Assembly: GCA_027923505.1 (NCBI GenBank)
Contig: BROI01000002.1
Span: forward strand, 1,612,001 to 1,676,000
Origin: Mayamaea pseudoterrestris
Lineage: Eukaryota > Bacillariophyta > Bacillariophyceae > Sellaphorales > Sellaphoraceae
Direction of reading: 5' to 3'
Length of the DNA stretch: 64,000 nt
Below are positions 20,331-35,247 of this stretch, one piece after another; the first letter of the stretch is position 1, and each line of letters begins with the position of its first letter. The notes under the pieces were generated by a model. That model ran no database searches. It had not been told where the DNA came from and saw only the letters and a list, made by a program, of their open reading frames with translations. Position numbers and translations under genes: made by a program.

Positions 20331-23300
20331 TTACGGAGGAATGGCGAGCGCTGTAGATTGTTGGGATGAGACTCTATTCTCGTCGTGTCCAATCCCTTGC
20401 TCGATTGCAGTCCGAAGTTCGTTCGCTTGCGCTTGATTTCGGCAATTGATGACTTCAATGTCGCTTCCGTTGCGGCGAGGTGTATTCAAAACAACAATGA
20501 TGCACCATCCAGAGCTTCCGTCGGCTTGCTCAACGCTGCGGACCTCCATGCTATCAATGTGCTTGTACTTGAGCACGAGAAGCTCCTCCCCCGTCGAACC
20601 GAGCAACAGCAAGCGCTTGACACTTAGCAGTGCCACGCGGTCCACCATGTCCAAGTGGTTTAAATATCGCTCTCCAGCTAGCCGCGTCCTCATCATGAGG
20701 GCAGCCGCAGCTGCATCAGCGACATTATACACGCGCATGACATGCTCAGCTCCGTAAAACGCCCGGCGTGGCCGGATTTGAGCCAGCTGCGTACTGATAG
20801 GTCCAGTCCCTCCGTCGACAGTGCCCTTGACTCCGATCATGACATCCGTAATGCCGTCCGATATGCCAATAATCGGCTTCACCAACAAACCAAGTAAACC
20901 TTTTCCCATGCCCTTGGCAAAGCCTTCAATGCCCTTCTTTTCAGCGCCTCGCATTGGCGCCTTGACGACACCGGTCACACCATCGACGAATCCTTGCGCC
21001 AGTTTCGTCACTCCACTACCAATGCCAACGTTTGCTCCGCCTTGTTCGCGCAAAATCTCCTTGCGATCACGCTTTTGGGCATATCGACGATCCAGCGTCA
21101 ATATCGTCATGTTTTTGGAAAAGGTCTCGGTTAACATTGCCGCAGAGTCGGCAATTCCGCCGACCGTGTGTCGAGCCAACGACAAGGTGCCGCGAGCGAC
21201 GCCATCCACAAGATAAGTAGCGTCCATTTGCTGGACGGATTTTTGAAATCCCTTCATGGGCTCGAGTACAAAATCGCTAACACCATCGCCGAGGCCTCGA
21301 ACCAAGCCAAGCGGATTTCCAAAAGCTGCTAGCGAGCCAAGTAAAGCAGGTAGGTTTTGTCGAAGGGACGCCAAATAGTGTGCGCCGATATAAGTTATGA
21401 GTTGTGAACTCGTTGATGTGTGGTTTCGCAGGGAGACGCCCGCAAAGTCTAGATTTGCACCATCTAAACGTAACAGGGCATCCACAACGATGCTTTTAAA
21501 GACGCCTCTGACGACTGCAAGCGGCGTAGCATTACGATGCCCAACTTTGACGCCCAAGAGGCCGGCATGACCAAGCTGTACATCGCCCTTACGCACAGCC
21601 TGATGGATCTGGGCCGCTTTTTCTCCTTCGAGTAAGGCTTGAGCATGTGTGAGGGCGCGTGCTGGGGCCACAGAAAGCTTGATTTGGCAGGGCAAGATAG
21701 TTAAACCTTCAAAATAGAATTTTTGGCGACCAACAGCGGACGACACGTTAGCTTCTAATTCTTTTGCCTTTTGAGCGATGTCTGGTAGAGTCCATCGATT
21801 CCAGTCTTCAGTGACGTCAAACTCACGGAAATGAGAAACAATTTCGACAAAATACCTTTGCAAGCGAACTAGGAAAGCCAAGTCCACGTGGATAGACAAG
21901 TTTCTCGGAGCAATCGTTATAGACTTGAAACACACGACGCCAGTGCTATGTTTAGGAGCGATAGAAACGCCAATAACAAGCAGTGGAGCGGTTGGAAGGA
22001 TCGTGTCACCACATCCCAGCGGTAACCTTGCGCTTGCCTCCCGATTGAGGAGATCGAGCGGAGCAATAGCAACGGGAAACGGTGCATTGGGCACCATGTT
22101 GTCCACCTGAAGACTTGTTACAGTGATATACATTGTAGAGCCGGATGTCCTCAACCAGTCGAATGTAGCGATAGCGTTTATGTTCTCAAGGGAAATAACG
22201 CAAATCTCGCTTGGCGCTGAATCAACTAGACTAACAATCAATCCACGGAAGGCTGCCCGTAAGCTCACAATCATTTCTTGCCTGAAAGGTATCGTGTCAG
22301 CGAGTTCGATTGAGTTACGATGTGATGTGCTGATTGTAACAGGATCAAGAATCATTTTCAGGATGGCATCATCCTCGCCAAGCAATGACTTGTCTTTGAG
22401 CAACTCGTTCGCAAAGTATGCACCGTCTTCCATTTCACGAGAATAAACAGCTGTTTGAGTATCTCCTTGACATGATATGGAAATAAACATTTCGTTAACG
22501 AACGGGTACGAAAATATTGTGTCTGAGTCCGGCTTGACCATTAATCTGGATGAAAAAACGATGCAGTGATAAGGATGCATTTTCACGGAATGACTCAACA
22601 GATAAAGCAGTGACAAAACTTACCCAAAGCGCAACACTCGAGTCGGACCATCGTTTAAGACAATTCCAACAACGCGGATTCGGCGAATGGATGCTCGAAT
22701 CTCTGAAGATAGCAGCATTAGTCTGGAGGGATTCAAGCGTACTTTTTCTCCGACAGCAATCATTGATACCACTTTGGTCGTCTCTATTCCAGCTCTTGAA
22801 TTAAGTGGAGCCAAGGCTACTCGAGCTCGGACCAGCTCTTCCATTGACGCAGCCTTCCTTCCGGCATATTTACCCTGACGAAAAGGGACATCCAGCGCAA
22901 AGACAGCGCTCGCACTAGATCGGATCAATTCTCCTCCTAAAGAGCTAGCGTGACCACTAGCATCTTCACCATTAGCCAACAGCCCATCCTGCGAAAACCA
23001 AATTGGAAAGCTTGTCGCATTTTCAATCCGGAAAAGTGCGCCATGTCCCTCTCGATCTTCTTCTTTCAGCGCTAAGCTTATGCCTGTTCCTCCTGTTTTA
23101 GCTCTAATTTCTGATTCCACTTTAATCGACATTACTTCTTCACTAGCCTTCGAATTGTCCATTTGCAGCACTGCACGACAGGTTCGGAGAGGCACAGCGC
23201 CAATCATCAAGGGATCGAATCCTCCACTCCATCCAAAGGCATGCGAAACACTGTCAACAGGCCGAACGCTAACAAGCATGGGAAGCCGCCGATCAGACCA

Positions 23301-26300
23301 ATGAAATGCCACAGTATCTCCTGGTTTTATGGTGATAGCGGAAGAATCAGATGAGCCGGCCTGCTTCATCTCAAATACCACGGATATTGAATCATTCCGA
23401 ACAAGAAAGCGAGAAGTCAAAACCATCAATCGTGAAAGGTCACCCCATTCGTCATCCAAGGGCGCGATTGAATAGCATAGCTCATAGACAATCTTCTCTT
23501 GAGAAGGTTCACCCGTATCTTCCCGCAATAATCTATATGGCCAGCGAGCTTTGGCGACGCGGATCACTCCGTGTGCGGCACCTCTACTTGGTATCAGCGG
23601 AGTCAACGCCCACCGCCCTCCTTCAACCTGCACTGCCATCTTAAAGGCTCCACCGTTGTCTCTTCCTGACCCGTCCAGCGCAACAAGCCCTCGTCGCATT
23701 GGTTGGCAGAACGCCGTGATGCCTTCAGGGACCGCAACGCAGCCTGATCGCTTGCGATACCATCGACGTCGACGGAATCGATGCTGAGCATCATACTTTC
23801 GAAGCCTGGAGAAATTGGGGAGGCTCGGACTGCTCTCCCACCCGTGATCAACACCACTTGACAAGTCTACCTTCTGCGTTTAAACAACAGATTAGCACTT
23901 TTTTCAATGCGTAATACATTTTGTAGATTAAACTTACCCAAGATTCATCAAGCCATCGAACATCCTCACAACTGTCGACGTACGGCAGCGCCTTCCTTGG
24001 AGCATTAGGGTTTTCTCCCGCCCACCAATTTCGCTTAATTCTTGAGCCTTCCATTTCATTGTATTCAAAGCATTCTTCGACAATTTCAGGCGAGCCCTGC
24101 TCAGGAATTCGATGTATATCCACCACATCTGCATCCAATCCAGCATTCTTTCCAGGAGGTCCAGTCTCACTCCCTCCTCCCTCGAACAGTAATGAGATTT
24201 CTCTTAAAGCAGCTTCTGCAGCTGTAAGCTCCGTTGGTTGTAATTCCTCTGGAGAGTATTGTGCCGATATGATCTCGTGTTGCGGACATCCAAAAACAAC
24301 TGGGAGTGATGTAAAATTCGAGCACCATACCTCTGCGAAAATGGCAACATCGATGCCGCCGCCCTTTCGCGTAATGCGGACGCCAACGTTCAAGGAAAAC
24401 CCAAGCGCATCAGTAATGTTGGCTTCGCGGACTTCAGTAGAAGAATCGCGTTGCGGCATTGGCTCGGCATTGTTCGACAATGATAACGACACCCACGTAG
24501 ACCACGACTGTCGTTCGTAAATGCGTATTTGAGTGTATAGCCCATCATAGCCATTACAAAAAATCTCTGCTCGCTCACCGCTTGGTAGAAATTGATCCCC
24601 AATCGAATCAAAAGATCGAAGGGACGAGTTGTCAATCATTTTCGCTTCAGGTGGAAGGCCGCTTGCTATTTTCCATTCGATATTTGTTGGCAAGAGGTTT
24701 CGAAAGGAAATGCCACAGTCGATGGAAATCGTGTACGCATCATTTACTTCATAAACGGAGAGCGACACAAAACGGCTTAATTTGTTATCGCTGGCGTCTG
24801 AAGCGAATCTCACGTATGTTCCGTTGAGCCTCCTCAAGTTCTCTGACGACTTAAAGAGACAGGTAAAAGCTGGATCTTTATCAAATTTACAGACGCAGCT
24901 CCAAGCGCACTTGCGCAGTCCAAGCCACAGTGGCAGAGAAAGCGGACGGCCAGCGCTGCATTTGCCAATTGCGATGATCTCGTCACGTGCCGATCCGTTT
25001 AAGGACTTGTGAACGCTTATTCCAACTTCAATCGTCTCACGAATCAATGAGATCAGTTGTATTGAGCCACCGAAAGTAAGGATTGTTTTCTCCAATGTTT
25101 GTTCCACGCTCCAAGATGCCCACTGGTGGACGCTCGTAGAGTTTTGAGAGCTTGCCAAGATCTCAAATAAAGGCACCAAAGTCTCTTCCGCCAGTCCGAT
25201 GTCTAAATCCCGAACTGGTTCTACTGCGAACTCCTCCGTCGCCTGGAGAGAAATAGTAAGGGAAGGAAACCGCCGCCCGGAAGTATTACTATCTTTCGAC
25301 GCAACATCAACAAAAAATTTGATCTCCTCATCGCATCCCAAAAATCGCACGTCACCCTTAGAAAAAGCATCCATTCCGGGATAGTCTCCAGGGTTGATAT
25401 AAGCCAACGTCTGATCCGCGACACTATTATGGAGGTTTTGCTGTAAAGCAAAAGCAACTGGCACTCCACTCCGGTTTCTAATGACAAAAGGCTTCGCCGT
25501 TTCATACTTCTGTCGCAGTGCAAACTGGAGAGCAGCATTAGCGGCCTTGTGAACAGCAATCCTCTCCTCTGCTTCTATTCGATGCACAGCCTCATCTGAA
25601 TAATCCCGTAATCCGCTTCGAGAATCAACTGCATCGGAGCGCATGTTTGACCAGCAGAGTTTCCCTATGGACTCAATTCCAGCGTCACTAAGATTCATGC
25701 ATATCGGTCCATTTCGATCGCCAAGCTCGATCGAAAGTTCGCGAGATCCCTGGCGAGGGTCCTGATAAGTGGCTGTTATACTAAAGATACCGGGCTCTAA
25801 AAAGGGTTCCCATGTCCAAGCACGGAGGTTGTAACAGTCGAGGGATATGCTTGACTGAACCTTTACGCTGTACATGGTGCCACAGGTCATATTTCGTTGC
25901 AGGCTGATCTCGGTTTGCCTTAGGTTTGCTCGAAGCAATGTGACGTCATCTTCCAGGAAGGTCAATGAGCCGGTGGACAGTGTCAAGTCAATTTGATCGG
26001 TACTTCCGTAAAAAACCTCACTTGCATCATAATCAAGCTGCGCATCCAGCCTGAGTGACGGGAGTGCAAGGTGTCGAGAGAATGAAACCGTGAGCGGTCG
26101 AGATAGGCTTGCGAGGTGGTCGACAATGTCAGACAATGCAACAGACTCTATATCTGACAGGACCGTATCATTGATGGCATGAACAATGTCTCCTTTCTCA
26201 ATTGATTTCTCCGCTGCGACTGGTTCAACATGGTCGACCACAATGGCATTGCCATTTTTGCGAAGACCCAGTCCCAGCTTTACACCTTCAAAGCTCACTT

Positions 26301-29300
26301 CAAAACCATACAATTTCGATTGCTTTGCAGATTTCTTGTCTTGCTTCGCAGGCCATTTGTGAAGCAGCGAGTGGATCAACGATATGTCCTGCGTATTGAG
26401 CATCATTGAAAGGGAATCAATGCTAAGACACAGACTGCGCACTCGCGGGAGATACTCGTAAACTTTCTGCTTGTACTCGAGCCCTATTGTCAGTGGTAGC
26501 AATAATGGAACTCGTTGTGCGCTGCAGAAGTCTGATGTCTTCGGGCGCGTGCTCAATTCTTGCATGGGTCTAGTCAGAATAGACAGCAGACTATGGTGGG
26601 TACTTCGAACCGAGATCATATCCGATATGTCGGGATATATGTGACTTGTTAATTTCTGAAAATCACCTTGCACTTCTAAAACTTGAACCCTGCTTGTTCT
26701 GTTTGTCCCTATCTTGGATTCAAAAGTAGTTGAAATGGTTGCGTTGGCTGTTGCAAGTCTGAAAAGCGATACAGGTGAGAATTAAGGTTGGGAAATTTAA
26801 CACTTCCGAGCCCCAAAACGTACCCTTCAAGCACTAAAGCCCGGGAATGCCGGTCTGATTCGTCCGCGATGAATATGAAACGAGGATAATGAAATACCAG
26901 CTTTATGCCAAAACATCGAGGTACTCCAGTCACGTTCACATCCACTGCAACAGCTTTGAAGTGATCGTCATCAGAAAATTGACCGAACTCTCGCATGTCT
27001 TTTCTTTTACAATAAGCGTGATCAGGCGCACCCCATGAGCAAGAAAAAAATTCGGACATTTCCTCACACGGTTTGACCAAAGCAGTTAGGCTCAAATAAT
27101 TCACGACAAGACTCACATCCATACGTGATGGACTCCGATCAATTGTCACATCTATCTGGTTGTCTGCGTCGTCGGTGGAGGTTTGTATCGAATACCCTTC
27201 CGCCATAACTGTGCCTTCTGACGGCATCGGACAGAGATTATTGGCATCAGACCCGTGGCGAATGCTTCTTTCCCGCACGTCAAACATGTGGACACGATGC
27301 AGCGAGACAGCGACTGATTCAATGGTGTCCCTTTCTTGGTACACCACCCGAAGGCGCGAGATGATGAATAGTACAACATCCTGCCCCGTCGTGACGCTGT
27401 CAATCAATGTGACAGAACAGTCGTCTCGATGAAGTACCAGTGACAGCCGATCGCACTGGACCTGAATATTAACTTCTATGGGTTTCAATTTATGGGCGGC
27501 CTCATCCTCATTCTTGCCGTAACGAATTAACCGAGCACTGGATGAATACACCAAATCGTTGGAAAATGCTTCTTGCTCTCCCCCGCCCGCTTGACCTTGA
27601 CTAGCCAATTTGTCCCATGCCGCTTCTAAGTTGTTCCATGCCAATTTGTCGGTCTTTCGCCCCACATTACCTTCAAAAACGGCCATGAGCAGGACATAGT
27701 CTGTGTATCTAAGTGGAACGTGGACTTCCGAAATTTCGATCTGCGATAATAGCAACACTCGACTTTTCTCCAATTCCACGGCAAAATCGATCTCGGAGAC
27801 AATCGTGCTTTTAATGGTCGTCTGGTCGGTGTTTGGCACGGTCTTATATCGCATTAACGACAAACCACAGACAACAACGGCCAACTTTCGAGCCAACGAT
27901 CGACTGTCTATCCAACTTTTGATCGTAAAGTCGCCCAAGCGGCAAGATAAGCCAGATGCAGTCGCATAACCAACAGGAATCAAAATAGTGGGAGCCTCCA
28001 ATGATATTTGTAAGAAACTTTTCTTTTGGATGCGCTCCTTGACAAAGTGCTGCGCGGCTCTGCCCGTTGCACCCATTCCTCTCCCTGGCATTCCATTTGT
28101 CATATAGTCAATCAATTCCTCCGCGCGATCCCTAAGAAATGTCAATTCCAAGGCTGAAATGTTCACTTCGAGGCAGTCGTCAAGCTCCGGTTCATCTAAT
28201 AGACGGCCAATGACCCAATCCGGTAGCTTTTCGTCGCTTCCAGGAAAAGCAGCCAGCCTTCTGGTCGCAAACTTTCTGAAGCTAAATTGTAGAAACTTTT
28301 GTGATCCGGTAGCACGAAGCAAAGTCTGGCCAAAGTCATCAATTTTGTCGTTCTCTACAGTGTATATCGACCCCAGGTGCCCCTTTATACACATGCCACT
28401 ACGAGATTTGCTTGACCGCACAGTCATATCTTTAACGGTCGTCACTATCAATTGTCGGCCTTGGTGTTCCTTGTTTAGACGCAGTATTAAAGTCTCCGCT
28501 TCTATTGTACCATTTATATGAACATCCTTCCCGGCGACAGCGTCAGGATCTGACGATCTCTGAAACACGAAACTCGCTTCGGCGTGGTTTGTTAAAATTG
28601 CATCCACTCGAAATTTAAAGTCTTTGTGAAGCCGTCCGATAAAACGCTGTAGTGCAATGACCAAGGATGGATTGTACTGAAGCTCACAAGCCGAAACTTT
28701 GACATGGTAATCTCGACATGCGCCTAATTGACTTGATACTTCAACCGCAGCGTGGCCTACATATTCCTTGTCCTCGGAACTGGACAGTTTTACATTATCG
28801 TCAATGCGTCGGATCGCTAACACATTGCGGAATGGAGACGTGACCGACTGCAAACAATCGGCCACATCCACACTTCCGAGGGTCAAGCGCATAATGTACA
28901 GCACACCATGCTCAAGCGATAGTAGCGCCGTGCGTTGGAATGCCACTTCCGACAGAGAGAACGCCGCCAGTTCTTGCGATGTGGCAAAATGTCGACCACT
29001 GTCGTCAATTATCACGAGCTTAAAGCCCTTCCAATTGGCTGTGTAGGATTGCTTCGGCGGCCCAAAGGATATCGGAGCTGCATTTTCTGATGACGTGTCA
29101 ATATGTGGCTCGTGACCAGACTTGTAGTGACGGTGTTCCGTTTGCCTCATGTCGACGACGAATCGAAGCAGTACTTCAATCGCCACAGTCATATCAGTGA
29201 ACGACGCGCGAGCCTCTAGTGTCCCAGCCTCGACCTGGGCAATATGTGAGTCACATGCGCATGCAACCGTGCAGTTGCAGCTGCGCCAAATTCCATGAGA

Positions 29301-32300
29301 GTGCCATGGCTCAATTAAAGATCCGGTAGTGTCGAGGGAAGGCACCATAGAACTTTGCGTTTGCAGCTGGAGACCCGACAAATCAAAACGCCGTTCAATT
29401 TGTGGCAACCTTGCGTTGTGGTAGAAATTTACTTTGTCAGCCTTTAAGACAAGACCATATTCCTCCGTGCCTACTAGAATGCTGGGTTGGATGAGCGATA
29501 GACGAAAGGTGGAGGACATTGTATTATTTGCTTTTGAATCCTCCATGGCGGACGCGCTCGACGCCTTAAATGCAGAGATCCAGCTAAGCTGATCACGATC
29601 GACGCGTGCGGAACTCTCCTCGTCAGTCGCTTTGATGTTATACCAACGGTCGCCAATCTGAATGACTTCTCCTGGGGCAACTGACTTTGGTCCGGAAAGG
29701 CCCTTAAAGAAACCAGAGAAGCGCGACCATGATGAGTAAATGAGATAGATGCGCGAATAAGCGATTGTTAGACACTTGCTATTCTCCGCAAACGGATCCG
29801 ATTCTGATTCGTATACCAAATCTTTCGTCGCTGTCGGACATGGTGAGCGATCGAGGGAGCTTGACATCAGAAGAGGCACCCGGCCTTCTTTCTCCACACT
29901 CAATATTTCAACGTTGCATTCGACCCGCTGACGGTTCACAAGGTCCATTGCCTTCCACATCGTCCATGATATATCTTCGCACCTCACGTCAGCAATGGCG
30001 ACGCCTTGCCGAAAACCAAAGCTCAAGGATGGGACATCGACATTCAGCTCATAAGTGGTAGGAGTAACATCTTTCTTGTCATATCCGAAATGTACCATGA
30101 TGCTAGCCTTGTATTGCTCACGCAACTCCAAAGGCAAATGTTGAAGAGCCCGCCATTCATCCAAATGCCGTGACTCTTCGCAGATATTAAACTGCACAAT
30201 GTGCTGTAGCAAAACGAATTCATCCTGGTCCAGTGTCATATGCACTGCATCAATCGCACATGCAACTTTCCATTTAGGACAATTAAGTGCAGCTGTGGGC
30301 CCCGAGGGCCAATTGAGCGATACTTCACCAGCAAATGCATCTCCGAATCGCAATAAGTCGATTCCCGATGATGACACAAGTCGTATAGAGCTCAGCATAA
30401 TTTTGCAGTTATTGAACCATTGCCATCGGCAGGATGAATGATTTGAACTGGAATCCCGTATTCGCATTTCCGAACAAGAATATGAGTTGGCAAACACAAT
30501 AGAGCTCGCTTCAACACGAAGATAATCAGGGGAGCAGTATGACACGGGGAAGACAATGAGAGGTGACTCCATTACAATGTTGAATTTCGTAAACGAGAAC
30601 AAGTCAGCATTTGGGGCATCGAGTGCTGCTGATGGCTCTGCGATTACTTTTTTCGTTCCCCAAACCTCGGCTCCCATGATTCCTTCAAAAAAGTAATCAA
30701 TAATTTCAAACCACAATTGCTCAAGAAAAACGAATCGCATGGGACTGAAGTGGGCTTCAAGAGAAATGTCACACCCGTGTAACTTCTTTTGCTTTGTGTC
30801 AATGACCACTCCACAGCCTAGCGACGCAACATTCGGATCGTCCCCTTGACTCACGTAACGTCGCGAACGAGGATACTTCAATATATCCAGCCTCAGTAAG
30901 GATGACTGCCCGGAATCAGATTTCAATCCAAGTATCTCTCTGTACAGCGTCAAGTCGCGAAGGCTGTCTGCATCAGCAAAAGCCAAATTGCCTACCGAAA
31001 CATGTGATGACCATCCGTTTGCACTTGTTGTTGAGTATGTCACCGTAGTGCTATCCATTTCAGCAATAAACAAGCGGCGATGCCGTGCCTCCTTGTTAAA
31101 TCGCATCCGCAGTTTAGATAGCTGGAAGAATACATTCAAATGTTTCGATCTGTACATGTACGCTTGGACTGGCGCTTGTCGGCTAAGATCCGAATCACCT
31201 TCTTGGCTGACTGCAAAATTTTCGACGTAAGACGGGCAATAGGGCGGCGCAGTCGTAAGATCACTCAGCTTGGTGATAGCCTGCCTACTGTTGAAAGAAG
31301 GCAGGCTATCGGATAGCTCATTTGCACTGTCATGCGATTTGGCGTCGAAAAATTCATCTTCTTCTGCGTCTTCAAACTCGTCATCGGATGACGCATATAG
31401 CAACAATGGATTGCCATCTATACTAACTTCCGCCAAGCGAGATAAAGAAATAGCATGCTGGAGTGCTGCCAAAGTCTCAGGGTTCCATTCAATATAAAGT
31501 TCGTGGAAAGTCACGTTCAACCGACTTCCACCAACTTGTCGTGGCTGTTCGCCAGTAACAGTTTCGGAAGAAGCCTCTGACGCAAACTCAAACAAAAGCA
31601 AATCTTTAGAATGGAACTGATTGTAGCTTGACTCATCATGTCCTCTAGGAACTGGGAATAAGTCCGGCGAAACTGAAGATAAGAGGTATGCATAGTCATC
31701 CCCGGCTTGCTGGTATTGGTCCAAAGCATCCAACGCTCTAAGTTTGGCGGTCCAGCTAGTGTATGGTAGTCCAGTCGCGTTTTGCTCCCTGACTGCTCTC
31801 CCCTCAATGCCCCTAAGTGACAAATCGATGAGCTGCGTGGTGCCGCAGCCACTTTCGTCGCAATCCCTACCATCGACATCATTCTCGAGGCGAAGTTTTA
31901 GCAGCGGAGCGAAGAGGACAACTTTAAAGCAACGGCGTACACCTTTGCTAGGCATGGCTTCAGTCTCGAGTGTCTCGTTGAACCGAGACGGCACAAGTAA
32001 TTGCGTTTGCTCGCCTGAAGCTAAATTCGCATCCTGTCTCCACTGGAGCTCATACTTCCGCGCCATCCATTTCTTTTGCAATCTCTTTACTAATCGAACT
32101 GCCGACGTGGTTGCATTTATAATTAGCCGCGGTAAGGTAGCGGTGATTTGTAGTGTCGTTTCCTCGTCGTCAGTCGGACCTTGGCTGTCAATCTTTATGC
32201 GAGTCAAAATTGCAAAGTCTATCGAAAAGGGCTCAATCATTTGCTGTACTTTTCCAAACGTCGCCGTTTCAAGAAAATTATCCCGGTAAACACGTGAAGT

Positions 32301-34727
32301 CGTGCACTGAACCTGTATGTCCGCTAACTCCAGCCTCCACTTATCGTCGAAGTCAGTGCCGTCCAAGTCGACATTCTGAAAAGCTAGTCGACCAAGATCC
32401 ACTACTAGAAGAGGACTGTCGAGAGAATCTGCCTCCGGTACGAGGAGCACTGGTGCGCCCATGTCCAAATCGATAGTAATGGACTTCTCCTTATGCGCCA
32501 ATGCTTCGACGATAAGCCGTTGCTGACGGCGACGCCATTCTGATACGCGATTCGCCATGCCCTGGTAATCGTCGCTAAAATCTGCACTTGCCACATTTAG
32601 AATGCGAGTAAGTGCTTCAACCGGCAATGTCGAATACACTATTTCAAGCGGCAAAACGCGAATGCGTACAGAAGTTCGAGATCCACCAACTTCACTCACA
32701 ACTCGTTCAACTTGAACATGTAGGCTTTGGTGATGAATAGTGTCAGCCAGCGAAAAAGTTTCGTCCGTCGAACTACTCAACTGAATTCCTTTCGGACCCA
32801 AGAGGTTGGGGAAGAGCACAACGCCACTCGCAGCTTTGTGCATACAGTCCTCGACGCGAAGAGAACCAAGGCGACAAGTCAACTCCCATGATTTATCGCT
32901 GTATAGCTTCTGCTCTTGCATGAATGCAACGGAAAGGATAACGACAGGCAAAGGCATATTGTTGAATTGTTGTCGGTCATTCACTTGTAGCGACAGCTCA
33001 GGACAAGATATGTACAGAATCAAGAATGGCATAACATTCCCAGGCTGCACCATTCTATACTTTGCATGATTTGGACTCGTCGCGTCCGTTGCAGCAGTTT
33101 CAGGCAATTGTTCTTGGTCAAGCAACACAGCCATTTCGTCGAACATTTGCTGTCGAATTTCAACAGACAAGACAGAATAAGCTGATGCGGCGCCTTGCAA
33201 GACATCTTTTGATTCTTTGTCGACCTTGAGCGTAGATCGCCCAGCTTCCGTCGTTAGCAATTCCTCACGAATTATTCGACAAGAAAACAGCCTGAATGCT
33301 ACGACTTCATCGACTGACAATTCTTCTTCAAGGGAGAGCAGCCTGGAATTCGCAAGGGTACGCTCCTGAGTCTCATTTAAAAGTAGTACTCGGCGGTACT
33401 CATCCAAGTAAAGCTTGCGGTTTCGAATCGCCCTCGCCATTCCTAGCCATCCTTTGACTCGCGAATGCGTCGAACGCTCCTCTTCTATGCGTGCAAGTGC
33501 CAAAACAGCCTGACTTGCGTACAACCACCATCCTCTTGGGTTGACAGTAGCCGACTCGACGGGTCGCAACAGGGCTAAACGTCGCGCGTCAGCGTCGGAC
33601 AAAAACTTTGTATGCTTCCAGACTTTCATAGCATTTCGTAAATAGCCCAAGTCCTCCAACAAACTGCGTGATATCGCAAATCGACATGGCGGAAGGAGGA
33701 ATCGGATCGAGCTTGGTGGCCTGGTTGTTGCGTCGATTTCATCAGCTATTTGCTGTGCGCGTGGAGAGACAGCAGAGCCCATCGCCTCTTCATTCGACGA
33801 GTTTGGTCCCACTAGGTCAATCAGGACCACTGGAGAAAAGGCGTCGAGCACATACGCATGCCTCGAGCCCATATCATGACCATGCATGTCATCAAAGAAT
33901 TGTTGATAATCAGCAGGCGACCAATGATTTGTAGCAATGCGAGCATTAGAGTCCCAGTATGCGGCAAGATCCTGCGCAGCTGCTCGCCTTCGTCGAACAG
34001 AAACTGTTTGGTAGTTGTGTTCATTTTCCGACTCGTCTCCAGGATTCTGGGATGATACGCGAAACTCTTGCAGGGTGACGCCAACGGCAAACGGTTCCCG
34101 ATATTGACTCTTGAAATCGCCAAAACCCCGTCCAGGATCTTCATATCGTAAATGTATATTGCGGACTGAAACAGTCAAGTTTGCCAGCAGCATTTTTCCC
34201 AGCTTTTGTATCCATTGCTTTCGCTTGGACGTGACCTGCGCCACTCGCCGCACAAGGTAGGCATCGATGCGACTCTGAATGGCTTGCTCGTGAGCGACTG
34301 GCGAAAATTCTTCCTCCTGCACCTCGCAATTATTGGCGGCCTCCTCACTACTTGACTGCCTGACGTTCGATGGCATGACTAATATATTCACATCAGTCAG
34401 CACGACGCTGCATCGCAAGTCGTCATCGTTTGGCACGTCAGACTGAGTTTTGGACGACGATCCCTGACCATTATTTCCCCAAAACAACTGATCCTTCACC
34501 AGCAGCTTCCACGGAATGCGTACCTTCAACGTGCCAACACTTCCATGTGCAATGCGAAAGGGCAGCTTGACGCCAGCCGCCTGCTTGATGGCGTCGGGAC
34601 GAAGCGTCAAGTCGCGAAAGACGAGCTCGCCTTTCCAGGCGCTGAGGCGCACCTTGTCGGCATCGAATCCCTGAATCAAATGACCAAACTGCGTGATCAA
34701 TGCTTCCGTGACGTAGCGTTCCAGCAT
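20331..34727 (-). CDS. VPS13: VPS13-family bridge-like lipid transfer protein with internal PDZ-like domain
   Basis: VPS13 proteins are rod-like lipid conduits at membrane contact sites. Four exons (26824-34727, 23938-26758, 22624-23873, 20331-22545) join through introns of 64-78 bp in phases 2, 0 and 2, giving 4,729 residues. The N-terminus is the chorein domain (MLERYVTEALITQFG, then GFDADKVRLSAWKGELVFRD). The middle is the long beta-rich groove. Around residues 2785-2863 (26074-26310) is a PDZ-like domain (GVKLGLGLRKNG, IEKGDIVHAIND, LTVSFSRH), which is unusual. VAB-type repeats follow (FVIRNRSGVPVAF, LPVVFGCPQ, WKVDLSSGVDHGWE across an intron). Near the end are the ATG2_C-like helices with Gly-rich VTGVVKAPMRGAEKKG, the motif IRPRRAFYG, and a PH-like domain. 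It is longer than yeast Vps13 (about 3,100). Confidence 0.93.
26074..26310 (-). other. PDZ-like domain embedded in VPS13
   Basis: Within the second VPS13 exon, residues about 2785-2863. It has the carboxylate-loop-like G-L-G-L, the strand AIVVDHVEP, the helix region EKSIEKGDIVHAIND and a final strand LTVSFSR, in PDZ order and length (about 80). Assignment is by pattern recognition, without a profile search. Confidence 0.6.
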
Positions 34728-35247
34728 GATGTATCAAAAGTAAATATATCTATGTGCGTGTGTATGTAGTATCGTACAGTAAATTGTCGGCACGGATGGA
34801 ATCTAATCGGAGTCGGTCGTCGGCTGCAGTGACGCGGATTTGTGCAATTGGTTCTGACGTCGAAACCAGTTCTCAATGAAAGTAGTCAATTAATTGAGTA
34901 GATCACTTATCGAGTCTCTAGATGACTGCCGCAGAAAAATGAGAGAAGATGCGGCTTGCATGATCAAAAATGAAATAATGGACGAAAACGTCGCGACGAC
35001 GACCTCGAGCTGCGTCGCATCGTTTCTCACAGTGACAGTGCGACACAGTTGAAGAGCGCGGTGAACCAATCATGGTGCAAAAATCTTGATGCCCACAATT
35101 TCCGCCAACCGAGATCCAATCCACACATCAACGTGCGTTTGGAGAGAGTTAAGACTATCCCATAAACCGTCTCCCCACTCGTAGTGACAAGCGATAAATT
35201 GATTCACAGATACATCAACATCCATTATAAACTCACAGCAATACAAC
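34728..35247. other. Divergent promoter region, VPS13 / MYND protein
   Basis: 520 bp between opposite start codons. A TATAAA word lies at 35226-35231, only about 20 bp before the MYND start codon, perhaps too close to act as a TATA box. No gene seen. Confidence 0.45.

Noticed and set aside
35226-35231. TATAAA as a TATA box for the MYND gene
   Set aside because: Only about 17-22 bp before the ATG, so transcription starting about 30 bp downstream would begin inside the coding region.
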